Of a stretch of 18,435 bases of DNA, positions 7,319 through 14,617 are shown in pieces. How positions within the stretch are numbered: position 1 is the stretch's first letter; the number at the start of each line of letters is the position of its first letter. Both the position numbers and the translations under genes were made by a program. The stretch is from Bacteroidota bacterium (GTDB lineage: Bacteria; Bacteroidota; Bacteroidia; Bacteroidales; UBA1556): NCBI GenBank assembly GCA_003973505.1, contig QNXT01000106.1:1-18435 (forward strand), in the 5' to 3' direction. A model generated the notes under the pieces. It made no database searches and was not told where the DNA came from. It saw only the letters and a list, made by a program, of their open reading frames with translations.

Positions 7319-8482
7319 ATGAAAATCATTAAATTATTATCAATCGTCCTTGTAGGACTTACAATGTTTGCTTGTCAGAACGAAGGAGCAAAAGAAACAG
7401 CCGATAAAGCAACTGTTGCACCAAAAGAAATTGAGCAACCACAAGACAGCAAACCTTGGTTTAAATTCAGAGGTAATATCCAAAACACAGGAATTGCCAC
7501 TTCAAATGTTCACCCAGAGAAAAGTGATCTTTTGTGGAAAGTAAAAGCAAATGCACGAATCAGCACAAGCCCTTCAGTTGCCTATGATATGGTATTCTTT
7601 GGAGCTGCTGACAGTATCTTTTATGCTGTAAAAGCAGATAGTGGTGAAGTTGTATGGGAATTCCCTACTGGTGGTGACATCCGCTCTAATCCTTATGTTG
7701 GTGAAAAGAATGTTTATTTTGGCAGTTCTGATGGTGTTTTCTACGCCGTTAGTAGAAAATCTGGTAGAGAATCATGGAAGTACCAAACTGGTGACATTAT
7801 CATGTCAAGTCCAACTGTATTAGATGACAATGTATTTTTTGGCAGCTATGATGGAAACTTCTACTGCTTAAACAAAGAAACAGGTAAAAAAGTTTGGTCA
7901 TTCAAAACAGCTGATGCAATATATTCAAGTGCAGCTATCGCTGACGGAAAAATCGCTTTTGGAAGTATGGACCATTACCTTTACGTATTGGATGTTAAAA
8001 CCGGTGATTTAGTATGGAAATTTAAAGCAAAAGAAGGAATTGGCTCTTCACCTGCTATCGCCCATGGCAACATTTACTTCGGTTGCGATGATCATGCAAT
8101 GTACGCCTTAAACTTTTCAACCGGAAAAGCCATTTGGAATAAACCTTTCCAAACTTCAGCACCTATCAATTCAAGCCCAGCTGTTGATGACAAACACGTT
8201 TATTTTGGTAGTTACGATTATCGTTTCTATGCATTAAATATTAATACTGGAGAAAAAGAATGGGAGTTTACAGCAACTCAAGTTATACATTCAAGTCCTG
8301 TTGTTAGTAATGGTATCGTAGTATTTGGATGCGACGACAATAACCTATATGGATTAAAGACTGCTACAGGAAAAGAAGCTTGGCACTATACTGCTGTTGA
8401 CCGAGTACATACAAGTCCTGCAGTTTATGAAGGTAAGATTTTTGTTGCAAGTTTTGATGGACATTTATACTGCATAAGGTAA
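7319..8482 (+). CDS. PQQ-like beta-propeller repeat lipoprotein
   Basis: A 387-residue precursor from the ATG at 7319. The signal peptide MKIIKLLSIVLVGLTMFAC ends in a lipobox with C19 as the lipidated residue. After an acidic linker, eight copies of a repeat of about 40 residues follow, with the pattern yFGS-D-xxfYAl-xxxTG-xxxW-xF-xT and SSPAV between (for example YFGSSDGVFYAV and FFGSYDGNFYCL). This is an eight-bladed PQQ-type propeller related to BamB and PQQ dehydrogenases. Residues needed to hold PQQ cannot be confirmed and no dehydrogenase partner is seen, so a protein-binding scaffold role in the periplasm is as likely. A GTG at 7256 in the same frame lies inside the palindromic element and would place 21 polar residues before the signal peptide, so it is rejected. 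A terminator closes the gene. Confidence 0.9.
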   Translation: MKIIKLLSIVLVGLTMFACQNEGAKETADKATVAPKEIEQPQDSKPWFKFRGNIQNTGIATSNVHPEKSDLLWKVKANARISTSPSVAYDMVFFGAADSIFYAVKADSGEVVWEFPTGGDIRSNPYVGEKNVYFGSSDGVFYAVSRKSGRESWKYQTGDIIMSSPTVLDDNVFFGSYDGNFYCLNKETGKKVWSFKTADAIYSSAAIADGKIAFGSMDHYLYVLDVKTGDLVWKFKAKEGIGSSPAIAHGNIYFGCDDHAMYALNFSTGKAIWNKPFQTSAPINSSPAVDDKHVYFGSYDYRFYALNINTGEKEWEFTATQVIHSSPVVSNGIVVFGCDDNNLYGLKTATGKEAWHYTAVDRVHTSPAVYEGKIFVASFDGHLYCIR

Positions 8483-8502
8483 AAAAGAATTCTAACAAAT
8501 TG

Positions 8503-8537
8503 AAAAGAGCTGGATTTTGTAATCTGGCTCTTTTTTT
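8503..8537 (+). terminator. intrinsic terminator after the propeller lipoprotein gene
   Basis: AAAAGAGC at 8503-8510 pairs with GCTCTTTT at 8527-8534. The stem extends inward by TGGATT/AATCTG (two T-G pairs) around a TTGT loop, and the T run continues to 8537. It starts 20 bp after the stop. Confidence 0.9.
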
Positions 8538-8582
8538 ATCTAGACCACCTTTCAATTGTGCTAAAAAATAGCAGTATTTTAC

Positions 8583-8590
8583 TATCTTTG
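8583..8590 (+). promoter_or_regulatory. candidate -7 box for the hpt-adk-obgE operon
   Basis: TATCTTTG matches TAnnTTTG and is the only such box between the terminator at 8537 and hpt. A TTG at 8556-8558 is 24 bp upstream, wider than the usual 19-21, so the -33 half is weak. The leader would be about 135 nt and shows no feature I recognise. Confidence 0.55.
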
Positions 8591-8730
8591 CAGAAGAGTA
8601 AATAATATCAGTTTAACGCCATTTGACGTATAAATTCTATATCGATTAGTATTTACCTCAGTCATCTATCAGTCAAAATGATATAAACTTTTGAAAGGCT
8701 CATTATTAATTGAATACTACGATACCCATC

Positions 8731-9270
8731 ATGAAAGAAATACAGCTGAAAGACAAACGCTTTGCTATTGAAATTAGCGGAGAAGAAATCCTTAAACAGG
8801 TGCGTCGAGTGGCCAATGAAATCAATAAGGACTTAGAAGGAAAAAAACCTTTATTTCTTGTTGTACTTAATGGAGCTTTTATGTTTGCCTCCGATTTAAT
8901 GAAAAATATCGCCATTGATTGCGAAATTTCATTTGTAAAACTTTCCTCATATCAAGGCACTCAATCTACAGAGAAAGTGAAGGAGCTTATCGGTCTAAAC
9001 GAAGACCTACAAGGTCGCACCGTAGTTATTGTTGAAGATATTGTGGACACAGGAATCACTATGGAAGGCATTATTGCTGATTTACACAAAAAAAGAGTCG
9101 CAGAAACAAGAGTTGCGACCCTCCTATTCAAACCCCAAGCATTTCAGAAATCTTATAAAGTAGATTATATTGGAATGGAAATCCCCAACGATTTTATCGT
9201 TGGCTATGGCTTAGATTATGATGGATTAGGCCGAAATTTTGAAGATATTTATAAAATTATTGATAACTAA
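8731..9270 (+). CDS. hpt: hypoxanthine phosphoribosyltransferase
   Basis: A 179-residue type I phosphoribosyltransferase. VVIVEDIVDTGIT at about 98-110 is the PRPP-binding motif with the paired acidic residues, LNGAFMF at 46-52 is the pyrophosphate loop region, and the C-terminal VGYGLDYDGLGRN is typical of hypoxanthine/guanine enzymes. It makes IMP or GMP from the free base and PRPP in purine salvage. The ATG at 8731 gives the usual family length; an in-frame TTG at 8710 would add seven residues and is less likely. It leads a run with adenylate kinase (14 bp gap) and obgE, an order common in Bacteroidota. That links purine nucleotide supply to a guanine-nucleotide-sensing GTPase. Confidence 0.95.
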   Translation: MKEIQLKDKRFAIEISGEEILKQVRRVANEINKDLEGKKPLFLVVLNGAFMFASDLMKNIAIDCEISFVKLSSYQGTQSTEKVKELIGLNEDLQGRTVVIVEDIVDTGITMEGIIADLHKKRVAETRVATLLFKPQAFQKSYKVDYIGMEIPNDFIVGYGLDYDGLGRNFEDIYKIIDN

Positions 9271-9284
9271 TAAGCCCAAAAAAA

Positions 9285-10460
9285 ATGTTGAATATTGCAC
9301 TATTTGGCCCTCCAGGCGCAGGAAAAGGAACTCAATCGAAATACTTAGTTGAAAAATATAACCTTACATATATTTCTACCGGAGATATTCTACGAGCAGA
9401 AATTGCAGAAGGAAGTGAATTAGGAAAGAAAGCCAAAGACACTATCGCTGCTGGAAAATTGGTTTCGGATGATTTAATTGTTCAAATTATTGAAAAGAAA
9501 ATACTTGCTGAAAAAAAAGACGGTATTCTTTTCGATGGATTTCCTCGCACGGTGGTTCAAGCATATATTCTTGATGGACTTTTAATAAAATTAGACACAT
9601 CCCTTACCATGATGTTAAGCTTGGAAGTGCCAAAAGAAGAACTTATTGAGCGTTTACTTGAAAGAGGTAAATCTTCAGGTCGTTCTGATGATAATCTTGA
9701 GGTGATTCAAAGCCGATTGAAAGAGTATGAAGAAAAAACCATGCCTTTGATTGATTTCTATAAAGATCGTGGTAAATATATTGCCATCAACGGTGTTGGA
9801 GAAATTGAAGAAATTACCAACCGTTTGAATGATGCCATAGAAAAAACCTTGCAGCGCAAATATTTCAATATCGTTGTAACAGGTAAACCTGGATCAGGTC
9901 GAGGTACTCAGGCAAAAATGATTGCTGACAAATATAATCTTGCTTATATTTCAACAGGTAAATTGATGCGTCAAGAGATTGCTAATAAAACACCATTAGG
10001 ATTGGCTTGTAAAGAATATATGGACAAGGGAGATCTCGTTCCAGATGAGTATCCAATCCGAATTATTGAGCAAGCTATTCGTAATAATCCCCACGTAAAT
10101 GGATTTGTATTTAAGGGCTTCCCTCGTACATTAGTGCAGGCTTATATACTTGACGGTTTGCTCAAAAAGACAAACTCAGAAGTAAATTTGGTTATTCAAT
10201 TACAAACAACTACACTTGAGGCTATTCGCAGATTATCTGGACGAAGCAAAACAGCTAAAGCGCGTAGTTACGATATGAGTACGGATGTAATTATTCACCG
10301 CCTTGAAGAGTGGGAAGGTGTGATTAAGAAGGACGTAGTAGCATTCTATGAGAACCAACAAAAACTCGTTAAAATGCATGGTGACGATGAGGATGGAGAA
10401 GTATTTGACCGCATTAATGCTGCTGTAGCCCCTATAATTAAAAAACATTTAGAATCATAG
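9285..10460 (+). CDS. adk: tandem adenylate kinase: active N-terminal copy fused to a degenerate second copy
   Basis: At 391 residues this is twice the usual length of the short-lid adenylate kinases (about 190). Residues 1-190 hold every expected motif: P-loop GPPGAGKGT (8-16), STGD (31-34), R37, DGFPRT (84-89), Q92, and the lid arginines in ERGKSSGRSDDN (126-137) and R144. This half should interconvert ATP + AMP and 2 ADP. Residues 194-391 repeat the fold. They keep G-x-PGSGRGT (200-208), YISTG (221-225), R229, GFPRT (278-282) and a segment VQAYILDGLL identical in both halves. However, the P-loop lysine is R206, STGD has become STGK (K226), DGFPRT has become KGFPRT (K277), and the GRSDD lid motif is lost (GRSKTAKARSYD). 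The second half is thus probably not catalytic. The frame is unbroken, so this is a real fusion and not a frameshift. Confidence 0.93.
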   Translation: MLNIALFGPPGAGKGTQSKYLVEKYNLTYISTGDILRAEIAEGSELGKKAKDTIAAGKLVSDDLIVQIIEKKILAEKKDGILFDGFPRTVVQAYILDGLLIKLDTSLTMMLSLEVPKEELIERLLERGKSSGRSDDNLEVIQSRLKEYEEKTMPLIDFYKDRGKYIAINGVGEIEEITNRLNDAIEKTLQRKYFNIVVTGKPGSGRGTQAKMIADKYNLAYISTGKLMRQEIANKTPLGLACKEYMDKGDLVPDEYPIRIIEQAIRNNPHVNGFVFKGFPRTLVQAYILDGLLKKTNSEVNLVIQLQTTTLEAIRRLSGRSKTAKARSYDMSTDVIIHRLEEWEGVIKKDVVAFYENQQKLVKMHGDDEDGEVFDRINAAVAPIIKKHLES

Positions 10461-10463
10461 ATA

Positions 10464-11465
10464 ATGGCAAGTTCAAACTTTGTTGATTACGTAAAAATCC
10501 ATTGCAAATCGGGTAATGGAGGAGCAGGGTCACATCATATGCGCCGTGAAAAATACATCCCAAAAGGAGGTCCTGACGGTGGTGACGGTGGTCGTGGTGG
10601 TCATGTTATTGCTCGAGGTAATGAACAATATTGGACATTATTGCACCTGAAATATACCAAGCATATCAAAGCCGAGCATGGTGCTGCAGGAAGTCGTTCG
10701 CGAAGTACCGGAGCCGAAGGTGCCGACAAGATTATTGATGTGCCTTTGGGAACCATTATTCGTGATGCCGAAACCAATGAACTAATTGGAGAAATAACCA
10801 AGCACGGCGAAGAGATTATTATTAAAAAAGGAGGTCGTGGCGGATTAGGAAATGTGCATTTTGCCAATTCTACAAACCAAACGCCCGATTACGCACAACC
10901 TGGTGAGGAATTAGAAGAAGGTTGGGTAATATTGGAGTTGAAAATCATGGCAGATGTGGGCTTAGTAGGATTTCCAAGTGCAGGAAAATCAACACTGCTT
11001 TCTGTGGTTTCTGCTGCTCGACCTGAAATTGCTGATTATCCCTTCACCACCTTAAAACCCAATTTGGGTATTGTTTCCTATCATGATAATAAATCATTTA
11101 TCATGGCCGATATTCCAGGAATCATTGAAGGTGCTCATGAAGGAAAAGGTTTGGGATTGCGATTTTTACGCCATATAGAACGGAATTCCACTTTGCTATT
11201 CATGGTTCCTATTGATAGTGATGACATTGACAAAGAGTATCATATTCTACTAAATGAATTGAAACAATATAATCCGGAGTTATTAGACAAATCGAGACTA
11301 TTAGCAATCAGCAAATCAGATATTTTTGATGAGGAAATGATTGAAGATCTAAAGCCCGAACTGCCTAGGGATGTTGATACGATTTTTATTTCTGCTATCA
11401 CCGGTCAAGGCATTAGCGAGTTAAAAGATAAGCTTTGGAAGAAAATGAATGAACCTACTTGGTAA
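10464..11465 (+). CDS. obgE: Obg family GTPase
   Basis: A 333-residue GTPase with the glycine-rich Obg fold at 3-160 (for example [12 protein letters not shown] at 35-46) followed by the G domain: G1 GFPSAGKST (169-177), G2 in DYPFTTL, G3 DIPG (216-219), G4 SKSD (283-286) and G5 SAITG (310-314). The switch II segment [21 protein letters not shown] is the family signature. It ends soon after the G domain and lacks the OCT domain of Firmicute Obg. Obg proteins bind the 50S subunit late in assembly and respond to GTP/ppGpp. The G4 serine in place of asparagine is, as I recall, usual in this phylum. Start at ATG 10464, three bases after the adk stop. Confidence 0.97.
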   Translation: MASSNFVDYVKIHCKSGNGGAGSHHMRREKYIPKGGPDGGDGGRGGHVIARGNEQYWTLLHLKYTKHIKAEHGAAGSRSRSTGAEGADKIIDVPLGTIIRDAETNELIGEITKHGEEIIIKKGGRGGLGNVHFANSTNQTPDYAQPGEELEEGWVILELKIMADVGLVGFPSAGKSTLLSVVSAARPEIADYPFTTLKPNLGIVSYHDNKSFIMADIPGIIEGAHEGKGLGLRFLRHIERNSTLLFMVPIDSDDIDKEYHILLNELKQYNPELLDKSRLLAISKSDIFDEEMIEDLKPELPRDVDTIFISAITGQGISELKDKLWKKMNEPTW

Positions 11466-12032
11466 TTGATTGAAAAATTAGTTCATATTGACCATGAGGT
11501 ATTCCTGTATTTTAATGGAATGCACAATCGATTTTTCGATTTTATCATGTATTGGGTAAGTGCACCCATCACTTGGATTCCACTATATATTCTATTTATT
11601 TACCTTTTGTATAAACATTATCCCAAACAATGGTGGATATATGTTATTATGCTTGTGGCTGCTGTGGGACTATCCGATTGGCTTTCAGTTCACCTCTTTA
11701 AGAATCAATTTCACCGCTTACGTCCTTGCCATAACCTTGAACTCAAAGGAATGGTTCACATCGTTCGCGACCATTGTGGAGGAAAATATGGCTTTGTTTC
11801 ATCACATGCGGCCAATATGTTTTCCATAGCCACATTTATGGCTTTAGCCTTGGGCAAAAAAATAAAATATTTCACTCCACTTATATTTCTCTGGGCATTG
11901 CTTATTATCTACTCGCGTATATACTTAGGCGTACACTTTCCTGCTGATGTAGTCGTAGGTGCATTATTTGGCAGCATTATCGCAATAATTCTGTTTACTA
12001 TTACTTCTGCATGGCAAAAAGAACATCCCTAA
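11466..12032 (+). CDS. PAP2 family membrane phosphatase
   Basis: A 188-residue membrane protein with about five helices and the three acid phosphatase motifs: K79-x6-RP (86-87), SSHA (112-115, in place of the usual PSGH) and SRIYLGVHFPAD (150-161, with the catalytic histidine H157 and D161). Such enzymes remove phosphate from undecaprenyl pyrophosphate, phosphatidate or lipid A; which one applies is unknown. The start appears to be TTG at 11466, directly abutting the obgE stop with no spacer. No in-frame ATG occurs before M19, and the N-terminal IEKLVHIDHEVFLYFNGMH is a typical start of this family. It is the last gene of the hpt-adk-obgE run. No strong terminator follows. Confidence 0.9.
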   Translation: MIEKLVHIDHEVFLYFNGMHNRFFDFIMYWVSAPITWIPLYILFIYLLYKHYPKQWWIYVIMLVAAVGLSDWLSVHLFKNQFHRLRPCHNLELKGMVHIVRDHCGGKYGFVSSHAANMFSIATFMALALGKKIKYFTPLIFLWALLIIYSRIYLGVHFPADVVVGALFGSIIAIILFTITSAWQKEHP

Positions 12033-12126
12033 TATTACAGTCATCATGCACACCTAGTATATTTTGCTATTCGCTTTTGATTTAGTTTAAGACTCTTTCT
12101 CGAATATCTCCATATTTCATTACAAC

Positions 12127-12342
12127 CTATTTTCTTCTTACAATATTACTTCTGCGACTAGGTAGTTCATTTAATAACAAAGACATAATCAATTGCTCTA
12201 TATCATCATCAACACCAGATTCAATGCGATCATTTAAGGCAAAAAAGGCATCTTCTTCTCTTGTGCAGGTGAGTAGATACATTCTAAGTCCCTCGTCAAT
12301 TTCATTTTTTCTAATTTCAACATAAAACTTAAATTTATTCAT
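12127..12342 (-). CDS. small hypothetical acidic protein
   Basis: I do not recognise this 71-residue product. It opens with a short beta-like segment (MNKFKFYVEIRKNE) and continues as a probably helical, acidic region (DDDIEQLIMSLLLNELP) with a basic tail (SRRSNIVRRK). There is no signal peptide or membrane helix. An A-rich upstream region fits translation starts in this phylum, and no gene overlaps it on either strand. It has no close neighbour in an operon, which is why confidence stays moderate. Confidence 0.5.
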   Translation of the reverse strand: MNKFKFYVEIRKNEIDEGLRMYLLTCTREEDAFFALNDRIESGVDDDIEQLIMSLLLNELPSRRSNIVRRK

Positions 12343-12443
12343 ATTTTCGTTTTGGTTAATACTTAAAAGCTTACAACTTTAGCTTTTCTATTTTTCTTTT
12401 TTATATTTCTCTAATTGCAGTGGATAAACACCCTATTCTGTTT

Positions 12444-12471
12444 CTATTTAAGACTTCCCAATCTTAAATAG
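12444..12471. other. perfect AT-rich hairpin in the gap between two minus-strand genes
   Basis: CTATTTAAGA at 12444-12453 and TCTTAAATAG at 12462-12471 form a perfect 10-bp stem with an 8-nt loop. Read on the plus strand it is followed by a T-rich stretch; on the minus strand, where it lies 60 bp past the hydrolase stop, there is no T run. It may be a weak terminator or simply a palindrome. The rest of the 12343-12530 gap shows nothing. Confidence 0.4.
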
Positions 12472-12530
12472 GTTTTATTAGTTTTAAATTTACAGCTATC
12501 CTAAGCCGATGTTGTATTTCCTAAAATTAC

Positions 12531-13130
12531 TTATTTCTTTTGTCCAATAATCTCATTTATCAATCCAAAAGTCAATTCAGGACGAGCCACTATAAGCGAA
12601 TGGTCTTCCCCTTTAATACGATGGCGTGTATATTTACTCTTAGGAATTTTACTACTTACGCCTCCACTACGATCATTGGAACCATAGATAATATGAACCT
12701 TAGCATTTGCACGCGGATTGGTTCTTAAATTTGCCGATAGAATAGTAAAGGATTTAAACTTATTAGGATAGTAAGCTAATGAGGTATTAATGGCTGAACC
12801 ACCATTTGACAAGCCAATTAAATGTGGTTTTTTATAGGTTATTCCAATCCGACTAAAAGCATTTGGAAGGGTTTTATTAAGAATTTCTTCCATAACTTTT
12901 TTCGAAAAATACCCACTAAAGCTTGGGCTCTCCACAGCTATGATAATAGCATTGGTATGTTTGGCAAAAAGTTGCGAATACAAAATCCAATTACCCGAAT
13001 AACCATGACAATAGACAATCACTTCACAGTCTTCCAAATTCTCAACGTCAGGAATATGCAAATAATAATGCATTATATCTTTATAACCTGAGTTCGACGT
13101 AAGAATATTTGAAATAGTATAAGAGGACAT
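12531..13130 (-). CDS. alpha/beta hydrolase (serine hydrolase), N terminus overlapping a mobile-element end
   Basis: A 199-residue protein with the small alpha/beta hydrolase layout: YCHGYSG (oxyanion loop), IGLSNGG with the G-x-S-x-G nucleophile elbow, YGSNDRSG for the acid, and EDHSLIV for the histidine. No signal peptide is seen, so it is probably cytoplasmic. It resembles dienelactone-hydrolase-like esterases without a clear substrate. Codons 10-16 (LTSNSGY) are written by a 20-bp sequence that matches the terminal inverted repeat of the element at 7023-7284, so the first 16 or so residues may not be ancestral. A downstream in-frame ATG at 13071-13073 (residue 20) is an alternative start that avoids the repeat and still keeps the whole hydrolase core. 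No TAnnTTTG box was found in front of it. Confidence 0.78.
   Translation of the reverse strand: MSSYTISNILTSNSGYKDIMHYYLHIPDVENLEDCEVIVYCHGYSGNWILYSQLFAKHTNAIIIAVESPSFSGYFSKKVMEEILNKTLPNAFSRIGITYKKPHLIGLSNGGSAINTSLAYYPNKFKSFTILSANLRTNPRANAKVHIIYGSNDRSGGVSSKIPKSKYTRHRIKGEDHSLIVARPELTFGLINEIIGQKK
13084..13103. repeat. solitary terminal repeat of the palindromic element family
   Basis: TAACCTGAGTTCGACGTAAG differs from 7021-7040 at one of 20 positions (C at 13098). The sequence on the interior side (13104 onward) does not resemble the element at 7023-7284 and no second end is found nearby, so this is a lone end or remnant. It lies inside the hydrolase gene. Confidence 0.8.
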
Positions 13131-13253
13131 AATTTTTATTGATTTAAGTGGAATCCTTAAAAAATCAGCTTACTTTTTTCTACCTAAATCAATAATTCCA
13201 AAGATTTTATTTTTAATTTGAAAAGAATAGAAACAACTTTCGGATAAATCATA

Positions 13254-13291
13254 CAAAAAAAGCCCTTAACTAAAATAGTCTAGAGCTTTTT
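13254..13291 (-). terminator. intrinsic terminator downstream of tRNA-Cys
   Basis: Read on the minus strand, AAAAAGCTCT pairs with AGGGCTTTTT (one T-G pair) around a loop with a short inner stem, and the T run continues to seven. It begins two bases after the tRNA 3' end. Confidence 0.8.
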
Positions 13292-13292
13292 G

Positions 13293-13363
13293 AGGTCTCG
13301 AGCGGATTCGAACCGCTGTGGGAGCTTTTGCAGAGCCCAGCCTAGCCACTCGGCCACGAGACC
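13293..13363 (-). tRNA. tRNA-Cys (anticodon GCA)
   Basis: The 71-nt sequence folds as a standard cloverleaf on the minus strand. The acceptor stem is GGTCTCG/CGAGACC (13357-13363 with 13294-13300), the D stem GCC/GGC, and the anticodon stem GGGCT/AGCTC with loop CTGCAAA and anticodon GCA. The T arm is AGCGG/CCGCT with loop TTCGAAT, and U73 is the discriminator, as tRNA-Cys requires. The 3' CCA is not encoded and must be added after transcription. A TAnnTTTG box lies upstream and a terminator directly downstream, so it is a single-gene unit. Confidence 0.97.
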
Positions 13364-13380
13364 ATTGTTTTAATGGACTG

Positions 13381-13388
13381 CAAAAATA
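13381..13388 (-). promoter_or_regulatory. candidate -7 box for tRNA-Cys
   Basis: On the minus strand this reads TATTTTTG, matching TAnnTTTG. It ends 17 bp before the tRNA 5' end, a usual distance for a short tRNA leader. No TTTG lies 19 bp further upstream. Confidence 0.5.
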
Positions 13389-13457
13389 ATAAAAAATTCT
13401 ACTCGATATACTTAATATTTCACATTGTCTAATTTCAACTTTTTCCAAGCACAAAAT

Positions 13458-14540
13458 CTAAAACTTAATACCTGTAAAATACTTATTATCACGCATTCCC
13501 GCATAGCTATAGAAACCAAAATTTTTAAAATGATACTTTTTGCTTACCTTAATCTTTTCGTTAATCTGAGCAACCGAATACTTTGAATTGGGTGGTGGCC
13601 AAGCTCTTAAAACCAAAACCATTCTACGATATTGATTTACTTTAGAAGCTTGCTTTATGAGCTCCGTAAAAGTTTTTACACTTGTATTATAAGCCATTAG
13701 ATACACTCTGTCGATATTCTGATTTTCTAACCACAGCATCCAATCCTGCGAATACTTATTCAAAGCCTTATCTCTTTTAGCAATTACAGCCGCTGAAATT
13801 TGAATTTTTGGCTTGATATGTTTTAATTGCAAATACAGAATATTTAGAAAATTGCTCAGCTGCTCTTGCTTCCATTTTGCAAAATTAGAACTCCCCGACT
13901 TCTTAAATTCCTCCATCGCTATAGGATTATAACCATAAGACGAATCCGGATATCGAATATAGTCAAACTGAATACCATCGATATCATAATTACGCACGAT
14001 ATCACTCACTACATTCAAGAAATATTCTTTTGCAGCAGGAACACCCGCATCGAAAAAGGCTCCTTCATGCTCATTATTTGCCATAGAATCACCCTTTCTA
14101 TTGTACGTCAACCACTCAGGGTGTGTATAGTAAATATGATCGGGCTTAATTTTCCATAAATCATGCGGCGTAACAACAAAAACCGTCACCCAGGCATGAA
14201 TCTCAATATGATATTTCTTGGCCTTTTCGATAGCGTAACCCAGAGGGTCAAAAGTAGAATCTTTCACCGTATAACATAGGTGCTCATTATTGGGATAAGT
14301 TGAATCCGTTTTATTTGCAATATATAGTGCATCACCCCGATAGCGTGTTTGAAAAAAAATTTGATTGAATTTATATTTATGAGCCGTTTCTAAAAGTTTA
14401 TCAATATCGGCGGCACTGCTCACACTCCACACGGTAGCATACATGGCTCGCACATTCGATTTTTGCTTGGGGGAAAATCCCGAAACAATGAAATAGACCA
14501 TCAAAGCAGTCACAAATGGCAAAAACCGAAATTTTATCAT
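13458..14540 (-). CDS. GHL10/DigH-type glycoside hydrolase
   Basis: A 360-residue protein with an N-terminal hydrophobic segment (about 5-21, ending near VSGFS), read as a signal peptide or anchor, followed by a TIM-barrel of the glycosyl-hydrolase-like 10 family (YngK/YddW, PF02638). Supporting segments are AMYATVWSV at the first strand, NQIFFQTRYRGDALY (59-73), IEIHAWV (112-118) and DIDGIQFDYIRYP (186-198), whose acidic residues are the candidate catalytic site. The E. coli relative DigH cuts denuded peptidoglycan strands, so a cell-wall remodelling role in the periplasm is likely but inferred. The -7 box at 14578 would drive it. It ends 95 bp before the tRNA-Cys gene on the same strand, with no terminator between. 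Confidence 0.9.
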   Translation of the reverse strand: MIKFRFLPFVTALMVYFIVSGFSPKQKSNVRAMYATVWSVSSAADIDKLLETAHKYKFNQIFFQTRYRGDALYIANKTDSTYPNNEHLCYTVKDSTFDPLGYAIEKAKKYHIEIHAWVTVFVVTPHDLWKIKPDHIYYTHPEWLTYNRKGDSMANNEHEGAFFDAGVPAAKEYFLNVVSDIVRNYDIDGIQFDYIRYPDSSYGYNPIAMEEFKKSGSSNFAKWKQEQLSNFLNILYLQLKHIKPKIQISAAVIAKRDKALNKYSQDWMLWLENQNIDRVYLMAYNTSVKTFTELIKQASKVNQYRRMVLVLRAWPPPNSKYSVAQINEKIKVSKKYHFKNFGFYSYAGMRDNKYFTGIKF

Positions 14541-14577
14541 AAATTTTTATCTTTAAATACAATGTTTTATAGGTTGA

Positions 14578-14594
14578 CAAAGTTATTATTTTTG
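14578..14594. promoter_or_regulatory. back-to-back divergent -7 boxes between the GHL10 and VTT genes
   Basis: On the minus strand 14578-14585 reads TAACTTTG, and on the plus strand 14587-14594 reads TATTTTTG; both match TAnnTTTG and they are one base apart. They face the GHL10 gene (start 14540) and the VTT gene (start 14618). Neither has a clear TTTG at 19 bp. Confidence 0.5.
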
Positions 14595-14617
14595 TAATAG
14601 TAATTTTAAGTAAAAAA

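Noticed and set aside
8710..8730. TTG at 8710 as the start of hpt
   Set aside because: ATG at 8731 gives the normal length and the usual N terminus. The TTG adds seven residues that the family does not need.
10233..10867. Antisense open frames within adk and obgE
   Set aside because: They are opposite strongly supported genes and have no recognisable domain; such frames are expected shadows of coding sequence.
13266..13454. Minus-strand open frame running across the tRNA-Cys gene
   Set aside because: It is explained by the tRNA, its terminator and its promoter; an overlapping protein is not credible.
13866..14159. A 97-codon open frame antisense to the GHL10 gene
   Set aside because: It lies opposite the conserved catalytic part of the glycosidase and has no domain signal.
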